Origin: Pedobacter cryoconitis
GTDB taxonomy: Bacteria > Bacteroidota > Bacteroidia > Sphingobacteriales > Sphingobacteriaceae
Reading direction: 5' to 3'
Assembly (NCBI RefSeq): GCF_003259615.1
Contig: NZ_QLLR01000014.1
Location: 1 to 64,000, forward strand
Length of the DNA: 64,000 nucleotides
Shown: positions 51,601 through 61,900 of the stretch, piece after piece
Layout of the letters: each line of letters starts with the position of its first letter
Numbering within the stretch: the first letter of the stretch is position 1
Translations under genes and position numbers: made by a program
Notes under the pieces: model-generated
Told to the model about the DNA's origin: nothing
Database searches by the model: none
The model's input: only the letters and a program-made list of their open reading frames with translations

Positions 51601-54600
51601 TGCTTCTACGATTTTCTCAAAAGGTATATCCTGATTGTCATAACCTTCCAGCGATGTTGTTTTGACCTGTTTTACTAATTCCAGGAAAGTTGGTGAAGCG
51701 CTAAGATCACATCGCAATGCCAGTGTATTGATAAAAAACCCAATCAGTGCTTCTGATTCTTTTTGTCTTCTTCCGGCGATTGGGGTACCTACCGTAATAT
51801 CATCCTGCCTGCTATAACGGGACAACAGCACATAAAATGAAGATAGCAAAGTAATAAATAAAGTAACGTCTTGCTGCTGACTGAATTTATTCAGCTGATC
51901 GGTCAATGAGCGATCGATATGAAAACTCATCAAAGCACCACGGGTACTTTGTATCGCTGGTCTTTCAAAATCCAGCGGAAGCTCCAATAAAGCCGCATCG
52001 CCTAGTTTTGCTGACCAGTAATCCTGCTGTGACTTTAATACTTCTCCAGCTAAATAAGTGCGTTGCCAGATTGCATAATCAGCATATTGAATAGCCAGAT
52101 CAGGTAATTGAGCCTTTGTATTTTGTAGTGCAGCCTGGTAATTTGCAGTTAGCTCATCAACCAGGATATTGATTGACCAGCCATCACATGCGATATGGTG
52201 CATCGTCAATACCAACAAATGTTCTTCTTCCTGCAATTTGATTAATCCTGCTCTCAGCATGTAATCAGCAGACAATTCAAAAGGCTGAAGGATAAGCGCG
52301 TTGATAGCAGCAGTCAATTCCTCCTTAACTTCAATCGTAGAAAGCTGCCATTGATCGGCTGCTATAACCTCCTGATAAGGTATACCATCTGTAGATTTGA
52401 TGACTGACCTGAGCACTTCGTGCCTGCGGACAATACTTTGCAATGCCTGCGCAAGCGCATCCTGATTCAGCTTCCCTTTTAATTTCAGAACGGAAGGCAT
52501 ATAATAATGCACACTCCCTTCCAGCTGATCTATAAACCACAACCGCTCCTGACTAAAGGACAAAGGAATAAACTCCGGTCTTGCCAGCACGGTAATAGGC
52601 GGAAGCAATGTTTTGTTCCCACTAAGCTGTAAATACTGAGAAAGGGCTGCGATCGTTGTATTTTCAAACATCGCTTTGACGGTAACTTCCAGTTTCATTT
52701 GATCCCGTATCGTCCCGATCAGTCTGATAGCCAGCAGAGAATGTCCGCCAAGCTTAAAGAAATCTTCGTGTATCCCTATCTGTTCGATTTTTAATATTTT
52801 CTGCCAGATGAATGCCAGCGTTTGTTCCGTTTCATTTCTTGGGGCCACGTAAGCCTGCTCTGCCAGAGATCCGGCTTCAGGAGCAGGCAATTCTTTTTTA
52901 TTGACTTTACCATTCGCTGTTAACGGCAAATATTCCATTTCGACGAGTAGGGATGGGAGCATATAATCAGGTAGCTTTTGTTGTAAAAACTCCATGATAT
53001 TTTCCTGATTATAAGGACCATTCGGAACTACATAACCAATCAGACGTTTACCACCCTCTTCGTCAGTTAAAACGGTTACTACCGCCTGGCTCACTGCCCC
53101 GCATTTTTGCAGTACACTTTCTATTTCCCCAAGCTCAATACGGAAACCACGGATTTTCACCTGCTCATCTATACGGCCTTCATAAGCAATGCTGCCATCC
53201 GGAAGCCATTTACCCAAATCACCTGTTCTATATAAACGTTCTCCTTCTTTTTCGGCAAAAGGATGCGGAATAAACTTTTCTTCAGTCAGCACCGGCCGGT
53301 TCAGATAACCCGCAGACAAACCAGCACCCCCCAGATAAATTTCACCTGTTACCCCTATTGGCAACAATTGCTGCTGCTCATTTAAGACATACACAGTACG
53401 GTTACTTAAGGGATAACCTATAGGAATATTTTGAGCAAATCCTGGCTTAACCGGATAGGTTAGCGAAAAAGTAGTATTTTCTGTAGGGCCATAACCATTA
53501 AGAATCTCAATTGCAGGGTAAGTTTCCAGCAATTTACGTACATGTTTTGCTGATAGTTTTTCTCCGCCCACTAAAATAACGGACAGGGTTTCAAATACAT
53601 CAATAGCTGTTTCCACCAACTGATTAAACCAGCCTGCGGTAAACCACATTTGAGTAACCTTTTGCTCCACTATTTCATTTTTCAATAAAACAGGATCAAG
53701 CAATGTCTGCTCTTCACATAAGATCAAACGGCCTCCGTTGAGTAACATGCCCCAGTATTCAAAAGTCGTTGCATCAAAAGAAGGTGCTCCGGTTGATAAC
53801 AAAACATCATCCGTACTGAAAGAAACATAGTTTACTCCCCGAACCAGACTCACCACATTGCCATGCGTTACTTTCACGCCTTTAGGCTGACCTGTAGAAC
53901 CTGAAGTATAAATCACGTAAGCCAGCTCTTGTTCAGACAAGACAATACCTGTCGGTGTCACTGGTTTTTGATGTAACTGATAGGCCAGTTTATCTAAACT
54001 TAGCGGTTCAATACCTTCACCGAGTGTTTCCAGCAGATCGGCATAGTCCGAAGTGGTCACCACTACCGGGCTGCTGCTTTCTGATAACATAAAGCGAATC
54101 CGCTCCTTAGGGTATCCCGGATCAATGGGCATATAAGCAGCTCCTGCCTTTAATATCGCCAGAATGGCGATCATCACCTCCAAACTTCTATCCATACAAA
54201 GCGGGACCAGCATTCCAGTTTCAACCCCCTGTTCAACCAGATAATTGGCCAGTTGATTACTGCGCTCATCGAGTTTAGCATAGGTTAACTTGCCTTCCAA
54301 AAACACCAGGCCTACCGCCGAAGGTGTCTGTTCAACCTGCTTTTGGAATAATGAAACGATAGAATCTTCGTGTTCATATGCAGAAGAATTATCATTAAAA
54401 TGATGTAATAACTGCTCTTTATCTTCTCCTTCGACCAATACCAAATCACCTACCTTGTCTTTTCCCGGGGATATAATTTGCGACAATACCTGTTCAAAAT
54501 GTCTTTTTAACTGCTGCACATATACTTCCCCCAATATTTCTTCATTGTACATGAATAAAATATTGATCTCGTCCATTACCGCTACAATGATAGAGAGCGG

Positions 54601-55965
54601 ATAATTATTGTGCTCTTTGATGACCACGTTGTCTACCAATAATTTTCCCGGACCAGAAGGGCCACTTTTGCCAACAGGATAGTTCTCAAAAACCAGGATA
54701 CTATCAAATAAATCTCCCGTAACACCAGTCCATTTCTGGATAGTACTTAACGCGGTATAACCGTATTCTCTGGACATAATCTGTCCATCCTGAATAGCAG
54801 CTAACCATTCAGCAATTGCTGTATCGTGTTTTACTGCCGTATGTAAAGGGAGCGTGTTGATATACATTCCTACCCTGGTTTCCATGTTGGATAGTTCCTC
54901 AGGTCGTCCGGATACAGTAACCCCATAAGTTACAGCTGTTTTACCTGTATAATTGTGCAGAATAAAGGCCCATACCCCTTGTATCAGCGTATTCAAGGTC
55001 AGACCAGCTGCCTTTATATAAGCATCTGCCTTTTCTTTAAGCTGCTGATCCAGCACAAGCAGTTCTTCCTTAAAGCTCCCTGCCCCTTTAGTACTTCCCT
55101 CCGGCGTTTGAATAAATGGCAATAAACTTCCAGCTTCTACACCTTCCATATAAGTACGCCAGTATTCTTCCTGCGCCCCTAAACCTCTGCTTTCTATATA
55201 ACGGATATAGTCTTCATATTTATCCTGTTCCGTTATTTTCACTTCCTGACCGTCTGCCAGCAGTTCATAATATGCTAACAGTTCTTCCATTAAAACTGAC
55301 ATAGACCAGCCGTCCAGCAGGATGTGGTGATAAGTCCATACCATGAAAAAAGTATCTTCACCCGTTTGCAAAAGGCTGATCCGCATTAACGGTGGCTTTT
55401 TAAAGTCGATTCCTTTCTTCAGATCTGCCGCTATGAAGGAAGCGATCTCCGCTTGCTGGATTTCCGGGCTATGCTGGCGAAAATCGACTACCTGAAAAGG
55501 AAGGACTACCTCTTCATGAACACATTGCACCGGCATACCCAATGATTCATAATCAAAACTACTGCGCAGAATAGTATGACGCTGTAACAATAACTTCCAG
55601 CTTTCCTGAAGCAGCCCGGTATTTACCTGCGATAAATCACAGGTAAATTGTTCCAGATAAGCAGCGGCCCCGCCATCATATAAGCCATGAAACAACATGC
55701 CTTCCTGCAAACCGCTCAGCCGGTAAATAGCTGATATGCCCTGATGACGTTTCCTGGTTTCAGGTGCCTCTGCATGCTCCAGATAATCAATTAGTGCTTG
55801 TTTATTATTTTTTATATAATTGATCACTTCAGTATCACTTCTGATTGCAGCGATCTGTTCATTTGTTAATTTGTTTTTATCCCCTCTTAGAGTGAGTTTA
55901 CCATCCTGTACATTTAAAGAGAAATGTCTGTTATATAGTTCGGCTATGAATTCTTTGATTTCCAT
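48616..55965 (-). CDS. Terminal nonribosomal peptide synthetase: dock-C-A-PCP-C-A-PCP-TE
   Basis: 2449 residues. TubC-type docking domain (about 2-60). Condensation domain (about 78-510; HHILLDG at 213-219), whose YRLSGLQEGMLFH start is the type that follows an epimerisation domain. A1 (about 533-1025; TSGSTG near 687): pocket read by eye as DAFWLGGTFK, close to valine codes. PCP1 (Ser about 1075, GGHSLLA). C2 (about 1138-1560; HHIACDG). A2 (about 1585-2072; TSGSTG near 1735): pocket DLTKIGHIGK, close to aspartate (DLTKVGHIGK), asparagine second. PCP2 (Ser about 2122). Thioesterase (about 2180-2449; GHSFGG near 2253) releases the product. The start is 10 nt after the upstream synthetase stop. 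Substrate calls rest on manual alignment. Confidence 0.92.
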   Translation of the reverse strand: MEIKEFIAELYNRHFSLNVQDGKLTLRGDKNKLTNEQIAAIRSDTEVINYIKNNKQALIDYLEHAEAPETRKRHQGISAIYRLSGLQEGMLFHGLYDGGAAAYLEQFTCDLSQVNTGLLQESWKLLLQRHTILRSSFDYESLGMPVQCVHEEVVLPFQVVDFRQHSPEIQQAEIASFIAADLKKGIDFKKPPLMRISLLQTGEDTFFMVWTYHHILLDGWSMSVLMEELLAYYELLADGQEVKITEQDKYEDYIRYIESRGLGAQEEYWRTYMEGVEAGSLLPFIQTPEGSTKGAGSFKEELLVLDQQLKEKADAYIKAAGLTLNTLIQGVWAFILHNYTGKTAVTYGVTVSGRPEELSNMETRVGMYINTLPLHTAVKHDTAIAEWLAAIQDGQIMSREYGYTALSTIQKWTGVTGDLFDSILVFENYPVGKSGPSGPGKLLVDNVVIKEHNNYPLSIIVAVMDEINILFMYNEEILGEVYVQQLKRHFEQVLSQIISPGKDKVGDLVLVEGEDKEQLLHHFNDNSSAYEHEDSIVSLFQKQVEQTPSAVGLVFLEGKLTYAKLDERSNQLANYLVEQGVETGMLVPLCMDRSLEVMIAILAILKAGAAYMPIDPGYPKERIRFMLSESSSPVVVTTSDYADLLETLGEGIEPLSLDKLAYQLHQKPVTPTGIVLSEQELAYVIYTSGSTGQPKGVKVTHGNVVSLVRGVNYVSFSTDDVLLSTGAPSFDATTFEYWGMLLNGGRLILCEEQTLLDPVLLKNEIVEQKVTQMWFTAGWFNQLVETAIDVFETLSVILVGGEKLSAKHVRKLLETYPAIEILNGYGPTENTTFSLTYPVKPGFAQNIPIGYPLSNRTVYVLNEQQQLLPIGVTGEIYLGGAGLSAGYLNRPVLTEEKFIPHPFAEKEGERLYRTGDLGKWLPDGSIAYEGRIDEQVKIRGFRIELGEIESVLQKCGAVSQAVVTVLTDEEGGKRLIGYVVPNGPYNQENIMEFLQQKLPDYMLPSLLVEMEYLPLTANGKVNKKELPAPEAGSLAEQAYVAPRNETEQTLAFIWQKILKIEQIGIHEDFFKLGGHSLLAIRLIGTIRDQMKLEVTVKAMFENTTIAALSQYLQLSGNKTLLPPITVLARPEFIPLSFSQERLWFIDQLEGSVHYYMPSVLKLKGKLNQDALAQALQSIVRRHEVLRSVIKSTDGIPYQEVIAADQWQLSTIEVKEELTAAINALILQPFELSADYMLRAGLIKLQEEEHLLVLTMHHIACDGWSINILVDELTANYQAALQNTKAQLPDLAIQYADYAIWQRTYLAGEVLKSQQDYWSAKLGDAALLELPLDFERPAIQSTRGALMSFHIDRSLTDQLNKFSQQQDVTLFITLLSSFYVLLSRYSRQDDITVGTPIAGRRQKESEALIGFFINTLALRCDLSASPTFLELVKQVKTTSLEGYDNQDIPFEKIVEAVVKDRDRSRTPLFQAMLVLQNTPEEPELILGDLTLSGEAVEHTSAKFDLNFMMEETAEGLDLTIVYCTGLFRETTIARMAKHYEQLLKAAVTLPSQNVKTMKLLSSQEENEIVHVFNETAAVHQYVQDKTIIDLFLEQVNTNPDAVAAIYEDQQLTYRELDQRTDELGRYLQKQGVKEDTLVAICINRSLEMVIAIIGILKAGGAYVPIDLAFPEERIRFILKDTGAAICITDGAVYPGEAVTYLNIKDDWSAIGSEIPQEAPLNASKPTNLVYVIYTSGSTGNPKGVMITHDNLVDYIYGLQQKCAVNACSSFALVPAIATDLGNTILFGALAAGGTLHIISGDLTTDALSLNNYFETHIIDCLKIVPSHWKALCIDGKLLLPAQLLIFGGEALQDDVVKQLRLSETSCEVFNHYGPTETTIGKCMYQLDLQQDYTGVPIGNAFSDTTLYILDAEGGIVPVGAGGELCIGGRGVARGYLNLPELTTEKFVRNPYSTAPDARIYKTGDLVCWLPDGNIRYMGRIDDQVKIRGYRVEPGEIERVLQGSGLVNHAVVLAKTDHAGNKYLAGYVVPKDEFNKEQLMEFLSGCLPAYMVPAIWVSLAEMPLTVNGKINRKVLPEPDTHKLTDTAYAGPRNIIERKLAGIWQELLGIETIGIDDNFFELGGHSLITVRLLAQIRKMGYAIQLNALMIHKTIETQAALLTGLLTQNETSLNEHLILLSKTEGDQNLFILPGGDGNPDWYDQLAVEIHQEGAVYGLKMIGLLEGEIPLDTVAEIAAQNIEWIKEVQPEGPYRLAGHSFGGYVLYEMIRQLENLDEQVEQAILLDIPVRANIYPIPVDSLVNDALIYLEENKFITQPYPAWIAEMKAAIEQLPVHERRAFMLNHVKVQCLGKGVLTDFLARTVYLMICNSTMEYYISGKVNAALTVVRALEQEWEKMGFDENLGWAPHADEIQPVGAPGNHVTMLKGENARTLAIRLNQYPIHTPITNQTEA

Positions 55966-55975
55966 GTAATAAATT

Positions 55976-58900
55976 TTAAAAACTAATGATGTCTTCGAGA
56001 TCTCCCTCGTCGCTATTTAAAAACTTGTCCATTTGCTGATAACTTACTTCGCCTGTTAATCCATAGTCAGAAGGTGTTAAAGACTGCTGACTTCCGGCCT
56101 GCGTGATACAATGTGTAATCAGCTCTTTTAAACGGACGATATAAAGCACAGCTATTGATTCAATCGTAGAGGCCTCATAATGCCACGTACTGTAACTCCA
56201 GTTCAGAGAAAGCTGTCCGTCTTGCACCAATCCGGTTACAGAAAGCCATTCACGCATTGGATAACTGGTACTTATTTCCTGACCAGCAGATTCTTCTGCA
56301 TAAGTAAACACACCATCCGCACTAGTGATGTTATCAAATTGACCGAGATAATTAAAGACAATATTCCATGGTGCAGCATCCTGAAGTGCTGGTTCTCTGT
56401 TGATATATTTCAGTACACCGTAACCAATACCTTTGTCAGGGACTTGTCGGAGTTGTTCTTTAATACTTTTGATCAGATTACCAGTATCATTACTTTCACG
56501 TTCATCAGTAGCCAGTAATACCGGGTAAAGGTTAGTGAACCAACCCACAGTACGGCTCGTATCTATATCAATTCCCAGCTCTTCCCTTCCGTGACCTTCC
56601 AGTCCGATAACCACCTGTTTTTCACCACTCCAACCGTTGATCGTCAAGGCCAGCGCCGTTAATAACAAGTCATTGATTTCCGTATTGTAAACCGCTGAAA
56701 CTTCTTGTAATAACTGCTGTGTGAACACCTTATCCAGCTGCATAGCGAACGAACCAGTGTCTTTAAGCGTAACCAGAGTTTCCGGAGTTTTATCCGTAGG
56801 CAAATAGGTAGCTGAGCGGACAACCTCTTTCCAGTAAGGCAATTGTGAGCGCAATACTGAAGATTTTCCGTACTGTACCAACTGGTTGTGCCACTGTCTG
56901 TAAGCGCTGCTTTTTTCACCCAGGCTGATCACTTCTTTTTTCAACCCGGCTTCCAGTAAGCGTTCCATGTCTTCCAGTAAAACACGCCACGATACACCAT
57001 CTACGGCAAGGTGATGCACTACAAAAAGCAATCGGTTATACACCTCGAAATCAGGAGTTTCCATCCACACAAACTGGATCAGCGGGCCGTTGGTAATATT
57101 TAGGGAAGCCTGATAATTTTCACAGTTTTCAGTAATGGTTTCTTCCAATGCTGATTGAGCTACGACAGTCAGATCTTCATAACTCAGCTGTACATATTCA
57201 TCGCTATAAGTTTGAACCCATTCGTTTTCATTCTTATGGTAAGAGAACCTGAGCGCATCATGATGTTCCTGTAATTGCTTCAGTATATCGGATAATGTTT
57301 CCTGATCAATACGTTTGTCCAGGTTCAGTAACACACTCTGATTGAAATGATTGATTGCATTTTTATCGACCAGTTCTTCTTCAAAGAACCATTGTTGGAT
57401 CGGCGCAAGACCAGCTGTTCCTTCCAGCTGTCCCTGTTCTCCTTTAACCAGCCCCGCTGTATTTTTACGTGCAATAGCAACAGTTGCCAGCTGTGCGATA
57501 GTCTGATGGATGAATACATCTTTAGGTTTCAGATGACATCCTATCCACTTAGCCCGGCTGACTACCTGTATCGTGATAATAGAATCACCACCCAGTCTAA
57601 AGAAATTATCGTGTATACCTACTTTAGTAATGCCCAGCAATTCCTGCCAGATGTTTGCTAATCCGGCTTCGGTTTCGTTACGTGGTGCAACATAAGATGT
57701 CGTATCAATTTCGCCATCAGCAACAGGCTGAGGTAAAGCTTTACGGTTTACTTTTCCGTTCGCTGTCAGTGGAATAGCTGTTAATTCCACCCAAAGTGCA
57801 GGCACCATGTAAACTGGTAAACGTGTTTTCAGAAACTCTTCTAAAAGCTGTCTGTCAAATACACCTGATGGTACGATATAAGCCACTAAACGCTTATTAC
57901 CATGATCATCCGGGTTCACGATCACTACCGCCTGATTAACCAGTTCGTTTTGCAATAACACCGTTTCTATTTCTCCCAGTTCAATACGGTACCCCCTGAT
58001 TTTAACCTGTTCATCTGTTCTTCCCAAATACTCTATATTTCCATCTGCCAACCAGCGTGTCAAATCTCCGGTACGGTATAACCTTTCCCCGGCTATAAAT
58101 GGATGGGCAACAAATTTTTCTTCCGTCAATTCTGGTAAATTCAGATAACCTCTTGCCAGCTGCGTACCGCTGATACAAAGTTCACCCGGTGTTCCTATGG
58201 CAACAGGTGCCAGATTAGCATCAAGAATATAAGCTTTGGTATTGGATATAGGTTTACCGATAAATGGCAGCGTATCATTTGTAGCTGCTGATAAAGTATA
58301 ATTAGTCGCAACAACTGTATTTTCTGTTGGCCCGTAATTATTAACCAGTGCATACGATAAATGAGTTACATCTACCGGTGGTAAACGGTCACCTCCTGTA
58401 AGCAGATATTGCAGCGCATTAGTCTGCTGCTGTAAAGCATCAACTATTTCTTTAACCAGACCTGTAGCCACAAAACTATGCGTGATACCGGCTGAGCTAT
58501 AATGTTTGGCAACTTCTTCCGGAGATAAACGTGTGTCATCATCCAGCAAATGCAAAGTACTTCCAGCACCTAGATAAGGCCAGATTTCCCAGCCAAAAGC
58601 ATCAAATCCGATACTTGCCATGGCAGTCGCTTTACTTTCAGCAGTGACTTCATAAGCGCCGATATGCCAGTTGACCAAATTCACCACACTCTGGTGTTCT
58701 ACCATTACTCCTTTCGGACGACCAGTTGAACCCGAAGTATAAATTACATAGGCAAGCTGATTTGGCAAAATGTCTGAATTGAACACTACTTCTTCGTTAC
58801 TCCAAATCGCATCCAGCTCTTCAATCAAGATCAGGCTTGCCTCTTCTTTATGGCATAACGCTGCATATTTATTATTCGTGATGACCAGGCTGCTGTTACA

Positions 58901-61900
58901 ATCTGCTAACATGTAAGCGATACGGTCCTGCGGATAACCAGCGTCAACAGGTACATAAGCACCTCCCGCTTTCAGGATACCCAGAATACTGATAATCAGT
59001 TCCGGGCTTCTGTCCAGACAAACCGGAATCAGCTGTTCTGCATCAACTCCTTTGCCTTTCAGCTCCTGTGCCAGCTGATCAGATTTTCTGTCCAGTTCTC
59101 CATAAGTCAGGCTGATATTTTCAGCTACCAATGCGATTGCATCAGGATTATTCAACGCCTGTGCTCTGAATAGAGATACTAAGGTTTGATCTGCTGTAAC
59201 CGGATAATTAACCGGAGCGGTTGCGAAATCTTCTAATACTTGCTGTTCTTCTATTGTTGTCAGGAAATTAATGCTGCTAATCTGCTGTTCAGGCTCAGAA
59301 AGAATTGCTTGCAATAACTGTTCATAATGTCCTGCCATCCGGGCGATAGTAGCTGCATGGAACAAATCCGTACAATATTCTATACTCAGATCCAGCCCAT
59401 CTTCATTTTCTTTCAGCACAAAAGTGAGCTCAAATTTTGAAGAAGTATGCTCAGTTTCTTCTACAGATAAGACCATATCCCCCAATTTCACTTCAGCTTC
59501 TTCCGGTGTATTCTGCAATACAAACATCACCTGGAATACTGGTGTTCTGCTGATGTCCCGGTTTTCAACTACCGCGTCTACAACCTTTTCAAAAGGTGTA
59601 TCCTGGTAAGTATATCCTTCTAAAAGGGTTTCTTTAACCTGTTTCAACAAGTCGCTGAATGCAGGTTGTCCGCTTAAATTGGTACGTATAGCAAGGGTAT
59701 TGATAAAGAAACCGATCAGTCCCTCTACCTCTTCCTGTTTTCTTCCTGCTACTGGTATACCCACTGCAATGTCATCCTGACCGCTATATCTGTACAGCAA
59801 TACTTTAAATGCAGCCAGTAAAGTCATAAACAAAGTCGTGCCCTGCTGCTGGCTGAATTGCAACAATTGTTTGCTTAATTCAGTATCCAGTTTAAAGTCA
59901 GCCATCGCACCATTTGTACTTTGTACAGCTGGCCTGGTAAAATCAACAGGCAGATCCAATACAGTGGTATCAGCCAATTGCGTGGTCCAGTAATCCAGTT
60001 GTTTAGTCAAGACTGTTCCCTGTAAATAATTGCGCTGCCACATTGCATAATCCGCGTATTGTAATGGCATTGGTGACAATGACGCTTCGCGTTGTTCTAC
60101 ATGTGCATTGTATAATTCAGTCAGTTCTTTCACAAGTATACCTTCAGACCAGCCGTCAGAAGCAATATGGTGGGTAACCAAGACTAACAAATGAGCTGTT
60201 TCACTGTGCTTAACTAATCCGGCTCTTAACATATGATCTGCAGACAGATCAAAAGGAGTTTGAATGAACGCTTGAATCGCAGTGGTAAAATCTCCCGATC
60301 CTGATTCCGGTTCAATAGCAGACAACTGCCACTGATTTTGTGCTAATATTTGTTGATAAGCACTATTGTCTTCCTCAGACCAGTGAATTACACTTCTTAA
60401 TACTTCATGTCTGTTCACAATTTGCTGAATAGCATATTGCAGACTTTCTCTGTTCAATTCACCTTGTAATTTAAATACACCCGGTATATGGTAATGAACA
60501 GTTCCTTCCAGCCTGTCAATGAACCATAAACGCTCCTGGCTGAATGAAAGCGGAATATGCTGCGGACGTAATTGTGCAGTTACCGGTGGCAATAAATCAG
60601 CAGGATGCTGTGCCAACAGAAAATCTGCCTGACCGGCAATCGTTGGATAGACAAATATATCTTTCACGACCAGTTCTGCTTTCAGTCTGCTGCGGATGAG
60701 TGCAAGCAACCTGATCGCCAGCAGGGAATGCCCGCCACGCTCAAAGAAATTATCATTTACACCAACTTCTGTGGTTTCTAAAAGCTCTTCCCAGATCCTA
60801 ACCAGTGTTTGTTCTGTTTCATTACGCGGAGCTGCATATAAGTTATTCACTAATAACGCGGCTGATGGATCAGGCAATAGTTTCCGGTCCACTTTTCCAT
60901 TCGCTGTTAAGGGCAGCTGCTCCAATTCTACTAAGACTGGTACCATGTACTCAGGTAATTTTTGCAGCAGATATTGACGGATTGTATCTTTATCCGCAGC
61001 TGCGCCTGTGATATAGCCAACCAGGTTTCCTGATTTCACAACCACAACTGCCGCTGTCACCTGTTCATGCTGCAGCAATACTTTTTCTATTTCTCCCAGC
61101 TCAATACGATAACCGCGGATTTTCACCTGATCATCAATACGCCCTAAGTATTCAATAGTTCCGTCTGCCAGCCAGCGTCCAAGATCTCCCGTTTTGTACA
61201 TTCTTTCCCCCTGTAGATTGGTAACAAACTTCTCTGCAGTCAGCTCCGGGCGGTTCAGATAACCACGTGATACCCCAACCCCGGTTACACAAATCTCTCC
61301 TGGAATTCCCAGTGCACATAAACGTCCGGATTTATCCAGAATGGAAATATGCAGGTTCTGTACCGGTTTACCTAAAGGAACGCTGTTACCAACTGGTGTT
61401 TCATACATTACAAAATGTGTAATATCATCTGATGCTTCCGTTGGCCCGTAAGCATTCACGACCGGAATATTTCCATAAAGAGGATGGCTGAACCATTGCT
61501 CCAGTAAAGGCTGGTTAACAGCTTCACCAGTCACCAGTAAATACTGCAGTTTTTCCAGTTTCACATCCAGCTCTTCCTGCAACAATGCGCTCAGATAAGA
61601 AGGCACCAATTCAAGAATAGTAATTTCATCCTCAGCAACTTGCCCGATAAAAGAAACCGGTTGTAAAATCAGTACATCATCGTAGATAACTGTGCGGCCA
61701 CCACACAATAGCGCGGCAAACATCTGCCATACAGAAATATCAAAAGTATAAGATGCAGTATAAGCCAGCACAGATGCTGCATTTAACTGCAAGTCATTTA
61801 CTTTGGCAAATAAGTGATTCAGCATCCCATCATGTTCTACCAATACCCCTTTTGGCGTACCTGTAGATCCAGAAGTATAAATCACATAAGATAAATCTTG

